From NCBI GenBank assembly GCA_903813345.2, contig CAIIXF020000002.1, positions 27,413,223 to 27,477,222 on the forward strand: a DNA stretch of 64,000 bases. The letters are read 5' to 3'. Source of the stretch: Owenia fusiformis. Lineage: Eukaryota > Annelida > Polychaeta > Sabellida > Oweniidae. The notes under the pieces were generated by a model. It ran no database searches. It was given only the letters and a program-made list of their open reading frames with translations, and was not told the DNA's origin. The position numbers and the translations under genes are program-made. Of this stretch, positions 55,901 through 64,000 are shown one piece after another (the first letter of the stretch is position 1; each line of letters opens with the position of its first letter).

Positions 55901-58900
55901 GATGAACATGAAATAGAATGAGGCTCTCATATCTCATTATATTTGTCATGAAATCAGTTAAATGCAGTGCTCCAATTAAATATTGACCCCCCTCCCACTG
56001 GACCGAAATTGAAGCAATACATGTGTTCAGCTTGTTAGGGAAACTGATTATTTCTAACTATTCAATGTAAATTCAATCTTGAATTCTATGATGTCACTAG
56101 GCCGGGGTAGGCGAGGTCGAGATGAAAATGAAGGAGACGATTATGGGCCGCCAAGCAAGCCATCTGCTCCTGCAACACTTTTCGACTTTCTGGTAAAGAA
56201 AACCAACATAGAAGTCAAAGAAGGTAAAGTTTTTACTTTAAATGGAACAATGTTAAAATAAAAGCAGCTAAGTTGAAAATATTCACAGTTAAGCTGTTAA
56301 AGAAAAGCCAGCTCATATAGAAGTATTTCTGTGATGTAATCCTCTTAAAATGTAAACATGTTTCATTACATTTCAGACAAATCTGATTCATCATCAGAGA
56401 AAGGACGTGATGAAAAGCGCCCTCTATATAATGACCAGTCTCGCAAACCGTCCAACCTCCCACCACGGCTACAACACAAAGACATTAAGAAAGAAATTCA
56501 ATTAAATAATGAAATGAAAGAGCGGGAGCGACGACCTCCAGGTCCTCCTCAATCAAGATCTATGAACAATTACGATCCTAGACAAAAAGCTATGATGGAT
56601 CGGCCTCAGAGGAGGAGTGAGGAACGGCAGATGGGAGGTCGGCCCAGGTATGACCAGGGTCCACCCCCTAGGGGTAGAGGCGGGGAGCCAGGGTACTACA
56701 GAAGGGGGGAGAGACAGGGAGGATATAATGATGAAAACAGGGGTAGAGGACGCAACAATACAATGGTTATATCAAATAGTCATTACAACAACAACAATCA
56801 GACTCAGAACTATCCACCAAATTATAGCGGCCCACATCGGGGCTATCGGGAAAATTATAGGGAAAATACTAGATATGAAAATAAAGCCAGTGAAGACAAT
56901 AGACAACAAAATTATAGGGATAAAAATAGTAGAAATCCAGATAGGGGCAAATATCAAGGAGACACTGCTACTGAAGAAACCACTTCACAGGTGGAGCCAC
57001 AGGTCACAGAAACTGAACAACAACAGCAAATGGTTGCCACAACTACACAACATGAGTTAAACAATCAGCAGCAAGTGCCCCCAGGTCAACAGGTCACATC
57101 TCAGATGCAGCAAATGACCTTAGATCAAGGTGAAGGACAGAGTGAAGTAACAGTTACACAAGTGCAACAGGTCAGTGAATCAACAGTGAACTTCGTTTAT
57201 ATTTTGATTACCACCATATTCAGTGGAGCATTACCTCATTAATACATGACAGAGCGTTAAAACCCTCATTGGAAGAGCCATGTGCTCTTTTATGTACACT
57301 GATACACAGACACAAAAATAGAGAGTTCAAAGATTTTACATTACCCAGTTGACTAGTGCCAGACTATTGCCAAGATCTGATTAGGTTTTTGTCCATACTG
57401 GGTAAATCACTTAGTGGCCATTTTGAGTTTTACTATAAAAAGTGTGATACTTATCACTGCATTGTGTCTTGTTTTGGGTAGATCTTAATATTCAAAAATG
57501 TCATTTTGGCCCCAAGCATTTCAAATTACCCCATTAACTTAACCCAATTAACTCATAGAAATAATATTTCAAATGCTAGTATTTAAAATTAAATGGATTT
57601 AGGACATACTGTAGATTGGGTTAATTTGGCGCCCGCTTTAATTTGGCGAATTTGGCGAAATTGAAAAATTCGCCAATATAAATCTTCGCCAAAATTTAGA
57701 ATGAATCCCCGGGAATTATCTAGTGAATTTCGTCTAGTGTATTTAGGTCACTTCCGGTTTAGTTTTTTCCAAAAATATGAAAAACTGTCTCTCATAAATT
57801 GGTTCAAAACTGGTCAGTCACTCATTAATACTCAGGGAACTAGAAAGGAAAAACGGGGTATAGTAGCAGCATTGATCGAGGTGTAAAATGTAAAGAATGG
57901 TCTCACAAAAACGTACAAACGTGGCGAATATCGCCAGTGGTCCTCAAAAGAAAAAATGAGCATAGCCAAACATGCCCATTTACATGGTAATTTGCAAACA
58001 GCGGGTAAGTTTAACATTTTTGCATTTCCGCCAAATTAAATAGCCGCCAATATGCCAAAAATGGCAAAATCGCCAAATTAAGTAGCGCCAAATTAACCCA
58101 ATCTACAGTATGACAGTATAGTCTTCTCTGAGAAATTTGCTGAGAGTAAAGTTTAGTGCATGTTTTATCGTACCTAAAAGGTACAATATTGTTTATCTTT
58201 TCCTTTGTATTCTAGATAAACCATTTACTGAAACCTTAATCTGGTGTTTCTTGCATGAAGTCCATTGTGTGCATCCACTCAATGAAAAAACATCAACCAT
58301 GATGAGACAAAACAATTTGCGAACCATCTGGAATGCTTTAACCATATCAATGTTTCGAAATTAGATAAAAATTTACCTTATAGATTATTATGAAAGTATA
58401 TTAAAAAAACATCAGTCGCATTTAAAGGATCACACATGATTAATGTCTTGCAAAAATATATAATCACAGGAACATATATAATTATGAAAAAATATCAATG
58501 TTTCGAAAAGGGTTTCCACATGTTTGATTCCATTGCGAGTTCTGATTATAAAATGTTTCAAACTTGTAATGGCAAAGCCCTACTAATTGTAGAATCTACA
58601 TCCATAATTTTTTTTCAATTTATTTATATTTCCTTCACATTGATATAACTACAGTATAAAAAATATAAACACAGGAATTTACACAATACAAAAACCACGT
58701 AGTATGTTCAGTCTGTATGTATGCTTGCTCCCCCTCCCACCCATCATCCATATTGATCGATGTACTTAAGTCGGTTTTAATCCTATATTGCCTGTTTCCA
58801 GATGAGCACTGTTCCTGCAGTAAACCAACCTTCAAGCCAAGTACAAGAGACCTCCATGTCACAGGAAATTGTCATGTCTCAGAACAGTCAGACTAGTCAG

Positions 58901-61900
58901 GTAATTCACATATGGTGTGTCATGTCTCAGAACAGTCAGACTAGTCAGGTAATCTACTTGTGGTGTGTCATGTCTCAGAACAGTCATAGTGGGGGGAATT
59001 TACCCCTATATTAGGCAGAATATTTCAGATGGTGATACAAGTATAAACTTTGGCTTTTCTGATTGTTAAAACATTTTTCTAAAAATCTGTCCCTGTGATC
59101 GACTGAATATTTCACTTCTTCTCCCCAAAATCCAAGATGGCCGACAAAGTATGACTTAAATAACATGTAGGGTGGGCAAATTTTTTTATTTTTGGAAAAT
59201 TCATGCTCTCATGGTGAAATGTTGTTCTTTAAGGTGAAAATGGTCATGTGAATTTTTTTCATATTTTTAAACTGAATTTTAGCCCTCTCCCATGGCCCCA
59301 AAGTGTGACGATTTGGCGTAAAATGGGAAATAATGTTCATTTTCTAGGTTCAAATAAAGAATGCAATGACAAATAACATTAATTATTATTTAAAAAACAT
59401 CTAATAACTTTGCCTGATACTACAGTATGAAGATTTCAATTATTGAAAAATTGAAAGTATTTTTTAAAAAGCGTTGAAAGTGCCCTACCCCATAAAATTG
59501 GAAAAAGGAAGTTGTGGTCAATTTTATCAATTTGTAGGATTAAGTTAGAAACCTGTATCAACAGAAAACAAATAAGTATATTCAGACCATCTTCAAAGGT
59601 AACTGGATATTATAATATGATTATTATAACTATATAGGACACAACATATTTTATATATGTGTATGATTATATGTTTATGTAGTACATGTATCACTATGTA
59701 ATGTAATATAATCATAAAATAGAGAGGTAGCTATGATTTCATCAGAGTATGATTAGACATGTTTATCTCTATGTTTAGAGCTGTAGTATACAACATACAC
59801 ACATAACTCATAATACTGTTATGAGCTCAAGTCAAAATAAATAATTAGGAGTTAAGCAAGGTTCATTCCTGACACCCTCATTATTTTGTATACTCACAAA
59901 TTGGTACAATGGATACTCTATTTAATTTAATGAATTTAACATCATTGGTACTACTGTTCTATAATAAGGAATATACATTCACTAATTTACAACAAAATCA
60001 GTTTTTAAAAGTCATTATTACATAGGAGCCTTTTAAGGTTCACTTTTGACACCCTTCTTATTCTTTACACTTACAAATGCACTAATTTACAACAAAATCA
60101 ATTTGTGTAAATTGCCAAAAACAACTTAAGTTGCCAAAACCACATTGAGTACTGAGTTAGTTTTGCAGATTTATCAATGTATTTACCATGTTTTACAACT
60201 ACAACACCATTACTTTGACAGCAAGAAAATAATTGCAGAATTTTGACGTGAGTTTAAACAATGGAGTATCATTGCTTGTGGCACTATTGTCCTTCAGGTT
60301 TTGTTGTGATTAGCAGCTTTAGTCTTTTTTGTCAGTTTAATTTCCATTTTTTCTGCTTCTATCCCTAAAGCTGCATACAAACTCAGAGAGGTTGGAAAAC
60401 AGGTTGATCAAACCTCACTCAGTTATTCAGCCAGCTCTGCACAATGCAGCCATAGTCATCATTTTTCTGTTTGGCCTATTTCTAAGAGAGCCTTGTTCCA
60501 CTCCATTGCTGTTAACTCCAGCAGAATTTAACAGCCAGGAAAGGGACTATCATATTGTTCTGATGTGATGATAATCAAGTCATTTGGGCAATAAAGGAGT
60601 CTCATTGTAATAGTCATTACAATTAGTCACCAATCTGTTGCCTGAATCACATATGTTGCTTTAGGACTCTTTAGGCAGTTTGAAGTACTTGTGACAATTG
60701 GGTCAATATGTTGGATGTTCTTTTAGGCCTTCCTGCCTTGCCTAGTTGGTTGGTTCATTGTCATTTGCCAGAGTAACCCAATCAATCCATGAAAATGTGA
60801 TACTAGTATGTTGGATGTGGGTTACCATTTCTCATTTTAAATTCATTGCACTCCTTGTGGCTCCTTTCAGAAGGATGTTCATAGCTGTCATGAATAGTAA
60901 TATGCAGCCTGCCGTAATTCCCTTCTCTAAAGGCTGCCAACCAGTGGTGATAGTTTCAGTCAAGAATCTCAACTGAATACCTTCAAGGTGCTCTATCTCA
61001 AGGCCAATCACATGTTGAGGAACATTATAATGCTTCAAAGCTGTTGAGTTCATTAGTGTGGTACACTTCTGTCTTAGTTATATCAAGCCATACAATTGGC
61101 AAGTTGGTTTTGTGTTGCTTTGTTTCTGCTATTAGCTGTGTTATAGCTGCAACATCATTTGGCCTTTACTGTTGACCTCACTGTAGACATCTCGGCACGG
61201 GGCTCTAAACCCAGCAAGTCTCTAGACATGTTTTTACTTGCTTTTGTAAAAAATCTGTACTTAAATGTACAGTGCAATTGTGCAATTCCACACTTAATTC
61301 TGTATAATTGATAAGTTCTTGTCTACCTGCCCTTATTTCATCATACTATTACGAGATTGTGATAATAATGGACTAAGGTATAACCTTGGAAGACTACTTC
61401 AATGTTTGCATTGATACTTGGTTGACAATATTCTCATTCAAACTTGAAATATATTCTTGAATTATGTCTTAGATATTAAATGTATTAGAGAATGTTATAA
61501 AGTAATTCAAGTTCTAACAGAGAGGGCCAAAATAGAACCTTGAAGAACTCCCATAAAACTCTTTTTGCCAAAATTCAAATCAAAGAAGATCATACCATTT
61601 CTAATGTCTTAGTACTGAGTGAACCTATTTTTTAACCATATTATCTCTATGAATCTAAATTGTCATTTTTTAACTCAAATATGGTATTAGGTTTGGCTGA
61701 TTTGAGTGATGGAATTTTTCTTTATTGCATAAATAACTGACTAGCCCATAAATTTGCATGTATCGCAATTTTGAATATTTTCCAACTTGTACTTGTTAGA
61801 CAGTGTTTTCATGTAAACTTGAAATATCAGATTGAGTTATGTGTGAAATATCAACATTATTCAAGAAAACAAGTTTAATGACTAAAGTTGTTGCAAAATA

Positions 61901-63678
61901 AGAGTGCTCCCAAAATAGAACCTTGTAGAATCCCTATATAAAGTCATTTTGCCCAAATTCAGCTCATTAATGAATGTAACTGTATTTCTAGATATAATAT
62001 ACAGGCTTTAGGACTGAATCAATATAATTTTAAACCATATTTATCTTTATATATGAATCTAGAGTGTTATTTGTATTGAATTACACATATACGGCAGCCA
62101 TCTTGAATTTTTTCCTGAAATAGTGTTCAGTTTGATCGATCACAGGGACAGAATTTTTCCAAATAGTTTAAATAACAGATTAAGCCAATAAATTTGCTTG
62201 TATCACCATTTGAAATATTTTCCACTAAATTCCCCCCACTATCAGACTAGTCAGGTAATTCACATATGGTGTGTCATGTCTCAGAACAGTCAGACTAGTC
62301 AGGTAATCTACTTGTGGTGTGTCATGTCTCAGAACAGTCAGACTAGTCAGGTAATTCGCTTGTGGTGTGTCATGTCTCAGAACAGTCAGACTAGTCAGGT
62401 AATCCACTTGTGGTGTGTCATGTCTCAGAACAGTCAGACTAGTCAGGTAATTCACTTGTGGTGTGTCATGTCTCAGAACAGTCAGACTAGTCAGGTAATT
62501 CACTTGTGGTGTGTCATGTCTCAGAACAGTCAGACTAGTCAGGTAATTCACTTGTGGTGTGTCATGTCTCAGAACAGTCAGACTAGTCAGGTAATTACTT
62601 GTGGTGTGTCATGTCTCAGAAACAGTCAGACTAGTCAGGTAATCTGCCTTTGGTGAGTCATGTCTCGGAGCAGTTAGATAGTCAGCTATGATAGCGACAA
62701 TATTGACCAATTGTACCGTTTGAAGTAAAACATCAAAATTGATGATTCTCAAAAATTTTCAGGTTTATGCTCAGCCAGCTTACAGCCAAGAAGGACATCC
62801 CCCAGGGTTCCAAGTGCAGATGTTTCAGCAACCTCAGCAATATCCAGCCACAGCAGGTTACATTACCCAAGATGCATTGCAACAGGGTCAGGTTGCCTAT
62901 AACCAAGGAGGCAACCAAATAATCTATGGAGGACAAACCTATCAACAAATACAGATTTACAATGGAACCCCATCTTACCCACAAGTCCCAGGTTACCCTG
63001 TGCCACAGGAGGGTGCCATGGTGGCAACAAGTTCAGGAGTAATCGACACAAATGGTACCATGCAGTATCAGTCTCCGGAGAATGGTGCCATACAATATGT
63101 TCAGATACAGCCAGAGAAAAATGGCATATCTATTTCTCCAGAGGTAAGCTTACCCCTCCCCCCACCTTAAAGAATTTAGAAAATATGATTCCTTTAGTCA
63201 AGAAGTTATTGAACACAAAGATTTATTGTAATGCTTTGGTAGCTGTGATTATCCTAAAAATGGGAGCAGGATAAATTTTAATCTATCTAAAAAATTTGAT
63301 AAACCTAAAATAGCAAAAATAAGTAACTTTTTTTTAAATTTCAAAATCACTAAAAACGAAATAGTGTCAGAATTACAAAGTGTATAGTATTAGTATATGA
63401 ATATTTTATGGTTGTTCAAGAATGTATTATCATATTTTCTCATGTACATCACCTTCATGAAGTTTATCAATTGACTAAGGTATATGCCTCTCAAACAATC
63501 ATCAAATGTATTTCTGTTGTTCTAATTGACTATTATGAAATCATTTGTACACATAGACATAATGTATCGAGTGGATGTTATTTTAAACATATTTACACAT
63601 TTTTAGGAGCACAAAGCTTTCTTGAAGAAACTCCAAGTTGGCGACTTTGTGTCTGCAAAGTATTACGATGATCAGGAG
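43966..63678 (+). CDS. TDRD3: TDRD3 orthologue, 13 exons, 3' end outside window
   Basis: This gene encodes Tudor domain-containing protein 3, which in mammals holds topoisomerase TOP3B, binds methylarginine marks and associates with mRNPs and FMRP. The joined frame reads 891 codons. Parts: OB-fold/DUF1767-like N-terminus (about 1-160, with GWYLSADGI, APKDNEESNAAP, LNTPPGTKLKLTG), UBA domain (about 244-285, DKEIARIMEMGFTLEQATIA), Arg/Gly-rich tract (about 290-400), the exon-junction-complex-binding motif (PSAPATLFDFL, about 430), a long RG- and Q-rich low-complexity region (about 445-865) and the first strand of the Tudor domain (LQVGDFVSAKYYDDQE). The rest of Tudor lies beyond the right edge. 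The low-complexity part is longer than in human TDRD3. Confidence 0.96.
43998..45956 (+). other. TDRD3 intron 1
   Basis: Apart from the element at 45108-45386 and a short duplication with AAAGTCACTAAACTCCCACG at 44955-45000, I see no features. Confidence 0.5.
45108..45386. mobile_element. 279-bp Mutator-like MITE
   Basis: Terminal inverted repeats TAGTTCAACAAGTTAAACC / GGTTTAACTTGTTGAACTA are flanked by a perfect 9-bp target duplication, TACTAGTCA, at 45099-45107 and 45387-45395. It lies in TDRD3 intron 1. Confidence 0.88.
45957..46038 (+). CDS. TDRD3: TDRD3 exon 2
   Basis: The exon of 82 nt gives YLSADGIAECSEDGRTGIQD and IIKAALD, matching YLS.EGI..C....... .DII..AL. Acceptor TTGCAG, donor GTAAGT. 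Confidence 0.95.
46111..52265. mobile_element. 6.15-kb element with inverted arms of about 1 kb
   Basis: Outer ends are TTAGGTTATGGGCTAGCCC and its reverse complement GGGCTAGCCCATCACCTAA. Arms of about 1 kb (46111-about 47130 and about 51270-52265) are inverted copies. Each arm is itself a direct duplication of a block with CCCCTACTTTTGTC. The centre holds a second element (48858-50775) and no long open frame. It occupies most of TDRD3 intron 2. The class is uncertain. A long-TIR non-autonomous DNA transposon is most likely. Confidence 0.8.
48858..50775. mobile_element. Inner element with GGAGGCCCTC ends and AGGTCA repeats
   Basis: It opens TAGGAGGCCCTCCTGAAAGG, followed by a TTTATTC microsatellite, and closes AGAGGGCCTCC. 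The body is about two direct copies with a period of roughly 890 bp, marked by TTCTTGCGATGAATTAAACT at about 49140 and 50033. AGGTCA half-sites are dense, several as AGGTCAAAGGTCA. No coding frame. Nested in the 6.15-kb element. Confidence 0.65.
52598..52660 (+). CDS. TDRD3: TDRD3 exon 3
   Basis: 21 codons, SDFKLIGGKSLSEGVKSGKE plus S. Matches D.R.IG.K.L...... SGK. Acceptor TTTTTTAG, donor GTAAGT. Confidence 0.9.
52661..53009 (+). other. TDRD3 intron 3
   Basis: I see nothing in it beyond an open frame running into exon 4, which lacks family similarity upstream of the acceptor. Confidence 0.5.
53010..53170 (+). CDS. TDRD3: TDRD3 exon 4 (OB-fold region)
   Basis: The exon of 161 nt gives LQGTYVVQVQKVRNVSAPKD and NEESNAAPPLLRVTFTDGY, the best conserved N-terminal block. 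Donor GTATGT, phase 2. The upstream intron happens to be open for about 50 codons in this frame. Confidence 0.97.
53505..53638 (-). repeat. Dispersed ATGTCACCAC repeat, copy I
   Basis: This inverted copy starts at the GCCTTGTTAT end near 53638. It lies in TDRD3 intron 4, only about 15 bp upstream of the exon 5 acceptor, and is again antisense to its host gene. Confidence 0.8.
53654..53795 (+). CDS. TDRD3: TDRD3 exon 5 (OB-fold region)
   Basis: The exon of 142 nt gives LNTPPGTKLKLTGKIPSVAG then VLGGRVDKLVDNWELKR, matching LNTPPGTK.KL.G and VLGG.V..L...WEL.R. The dispersed repeat copy I ends about 15 bp before its acceptor. Confidence 0.97.
53952..54060 (+). CDS. TDRD3: TDRD3 exon 6
   Basis: The exon of 109 nt gives SDGGPPPWVEFGKRIAAEHE, matching EGGPPPFV.FG. 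Donor GTAGGT, phase 1. Confidence 0.95.
54061..54715 (+). other. TDRD3 intron 6
   Basis: AT-rich. A short inverted pair around 54590-54650 (GGCACAACGCTTTCGTAC ... TTTGTGCCTAGCCC) is the only structure noticed. Confidence 0.4.
54716..54858 (+). CDS. TDRD3: TDRD3 exon 7
   Basis: The exon of 143 nt gives DGEFEAQRKAQIAEIAKSKD and GGGKNFGPGTKQ, matching the D.EFE.QR.AAIAE.AKSK block. Donor GTAAAT. Confidence 0.95.
55167..55638 (+). CDS. TDRD3: TDRD3 exon 8 (UBA and RG-rich)
   Basis: The exon of 472 nt opens with the UBA domain (MEMGFTLEQATIALRQSNNN, then VNDAITMLVN). It continues into repeats such as GGYDNRGG and an Arg/Glu/Asp-rich tract (ERRDVERRDTDR). RG-type tracts bind RNA and can be arginine-methylated. 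Donor GTAATT, phase 1. Confidence 0.95.
55639..56100 (+). other. TDRD3 intron 8
   Basis: No feature seen other than the donor GTAATTAC and acceptor TCACTAG. Confidence 0.5.
56101..56223 (+). CDS. TDRD3: TDRD3 exon 9 (FDFL motif)
   Basis: The exon of 123 nt gives GRGRRGRDENEGDD then KPSAPATLFDFLVKKTNIEV. It matches the mammalian PSAPSTLFDFLESK motif that contacts the exon junction complex. Donor GTAAAG. Confidence 0.97.
56377..57170 (+). CDS. TDRD3: TDRD3 exon 10 (RG/Q-rich region)
   Basis: The exon of 794 nt encodes 264 mostly disordered residues. An early NLPPRLQHKDIKKEI resembles the conserved LP.R.....K stretch, followed by RG- and Tyr/Asn-rich tracts and a Gln-rich end (QQQVPPGQQVTSQMQQM). 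Donor GTCAGT is weak but in phase with exon 11. Confidence 0.9.
57171..58801 (+). other. TDRD3 intron 10
   Basis: Contains the mariner-like MITE (57609-58108). The remainder shows nothing recognisable. Confidence 0.5.
57609..58108. mobile_element. 500-bp mariner-like MITE
   Basis: Inverted ends CTGTAGATTGGGTTAATTTG and its complement are flanked by TA on both sides (57607-57608 and 58109-58110). AATTTGGCG motifs recur inside both ends. TA duplication and this size suggest a Tc1/mariner-type MITE. Confidence 0.8.
58802..58900 (+). CDS. TDRD3: TDRD3 exon 11
   Basis: 33 codons, MSTVPAVNQPSSQVQETSMS then QEIVMSQNSQTSQ. Acceptor TTTCCAG, donor GTAATT. Its last 30 bases plus the donor are the founding unit of the 48-bp array. 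Reading on past the donor stays open, adding VIHIWCVMSQNSQTSQ modules. Confidence 0.8.
58870..58987 (+). repeat. 48-bp splice-donor array, left part
   Basis: It starts with the end of exon 11 and its donor. Two further units follow, each with GTCATGTCTCAGAACAGTCA and GACTAGTCAG/GTAAT. The second is cut off after AACAGTCA by the inserted element. Confidence 0.95.
58988..62243. mobile_element. 3.25-kb inverted-repeat element inside the array
   Basis: The ends are TAGTGGGGGGAATTTA and TAAATTCCCCCCACTA. Similarity between the arms continues inward about 150 bp (for example CTGTCCCTGTGATCGA and its complement). TCA flanks both sides, and removing the element plus one TCA restores the array unit AACAGTCAGACTAG exactly. 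The interior has a decayed reverse-transcriptase-like stretch on the minus strand (60832-61053). Class unknown. Confidence 0.85.
60832..61053 (-). pseudogene. Decayed reverse-transcriptase-like fragment
   Basis: A 73-codon stretch reads ALKHYNVPQHVIGLEIEHLE and TTGWQPLEKGITAGCILLF followed by AMNILLKGA. The pattern W..LE.GI..GC...F..AMN is familiar from non-LTR retrotransposon RTs of invertebrates. No full RT frame surrounds it. The call rests on motif resemblance only. Confidence 0.4.
62240..62660 (+). repeat. 48-bp splice-donor array, right part
   Basis: About nine units of GTAATTCACTTGTGGTGTGT plus CATGTCTCAGAACAGTCAGA and CTAGTCAG. One unit near 62590 has lost a base and one near 62620 has gained one. 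All keep CAG/GTAAT donor-like junctions. Confidence 0.95.
62763..63143 (+). CDS. TDRD3: TDRD3 exon 12 (Q/Y-rich)
   Basis: 127 codons rich in Gln, Tyr, Pro and Gly (QMFQQPQQYPATAGYI, GGQTYQQIQIYNGTPSYPQ). It is phase 0 at both ends, with acceptor TTTTCAG and donor GTAAGC. A prion-like low-complexity tract. Confidence 0.88.
63144..63606 (+). other. TDRD3 intron 12
   Basis: AT-rich intron with nothing recognised. Confidence 0.5.
63607..63678 (+). CDS. TDRD3: TDRD3 exon 13 (Tudor start, last in window)
   Basis: 24 codons, EHKAFLKKLQVGDFVSAKYY then DDQE, the first Tudor strand (W..GD.C.A.Y.ED). Donor GTAGGT. The remaining Tudor exons are beyond 64000. Confidence 0.93.
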
Positions 63679-63779
63679 GTAGGTGGTGCCATCTGTTCAT
63701 TTAGAAATTTAAATTAGGATTTAATTCTGCATCTTAACAGATACAAAACTAAGCAAATAACTGTTTATTCTTTCATAAA

Positions 63780-64000
63780 TTGTGAGTGGAAATGAACGAA
63801 GTTCGGAGGGATATAGGGAATGCCTCCTTCCATCTTTCTACCGTATGTACGTCCGGGCAATAACTCAAATACCGTTGGCCCGATTTTGTTCATATTTTGT
63901 ACACATATACCCTATGGGGGTAGAAGTTCTGCTCGAAAGCCGATTTTCAAATGGCCGCTCATTTAAAAATGGCGGCCATTTTTGTGCTGATTTTACATTA
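63780..64000. repeat. Possible transposon end at the right edge
   Basis: Base composition changes sharply. The stretch TACCGTATGTACGTCCGGGC, then AAATACCGTTGGCCCGA and the palindromic AAATGGCGGCCATTT look like a repetitive element running off the window. Confidence 0.35.

Noticed and set aside
60746-60976. 76-codon plus-strand frame
   Set aside because: It is the opposite strand of the reverse-transcriptase-like fragment and has no features of its own.
62198-62656. 152-codon frame as an independent gene
   Set aside because: It is the 48-bp array. It begins inside the inserted element and has no own splice or start context.

Overview
The window is AT-rich animal nuclear DNA with small exons, GT-AG introns, many transposon-like repeats and no operon structure. 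Protein similarity and intron layout point to an invertebrate bilaterian. I cannot fix the phylum from the sequence alone.

Two conserved genes stand head to head. On the minus strand, from the start codon at 43382 down to the left edge, is a Diaphanous-type formin (DIAPH family). I resolve 25 coding exons, one of them a possible microexon. They cover the GTPase-binding/FH3 region, a coiled coil, an unusual 272-codon acidic exon, a proline-rich FH1 and the FH2 domain. The DAD tail lies beyond position 1. On the plus strand, from 43966 to the right edge, is a TDRD3 orthologue with 13 resolved exons: OB-fold-like N-terminus, UBA, RG-rich region, FDFL motif, Q-rich region and the start of the Tudor domain. 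The start codons are about 580 bp apart, so the genes probably share a divergent promoter with CCAAT boxes and a CACGTG E-box. Human DIAPH3 and TDRD3 are also divergent neighbours at 13q21.2, so the pairing looks ancient.

A third, small gene is nested in DIAPH intron 3 on the opposite strand (23013-25061). It encodes a signal peptide, one Sushi/CCP-like module and a helical domain I do not recognise (214 residues).

Two DIAPH introns carry minor-spliceosome (U12) signatures. Intron 10 is a GT-AG type with GTATCCTT and TTCCTTGAC. Intron 23 is an AT-AC type with ATATCCTT and TTCTTTAAC.

The most unusual pattern is that several tandem arrays are copies of exon-intron boundaries. The 42-bp array at 16980-17580 multiplies the exon 7 donor. 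The 65-bp array at 21521-21910 multiplies the exon 4 acceptor. The 48-bp array at 58870-62660 multiplies the TDRD3 exon 11 donor and is split by a 3.25-kb inverted-repeat element. Shorter arrays abut the exon 5 acceptor and the exon 24 donor. A separate 30-bp minisatellite of about 1.9 kb sits beside exon 3.

The introns also hold long-inverted-repeat elements (1.57 kb and 6.15 kb), Mutator-like elements with 9-bp target duplications, a mariner-like MITE, other MITE-like elements, a candidate 2.5-kb solo LTR, a tRNA-like pseudogene, and a dispersed family of about 120-160 bp in nine copies, all antisense to their host gene.
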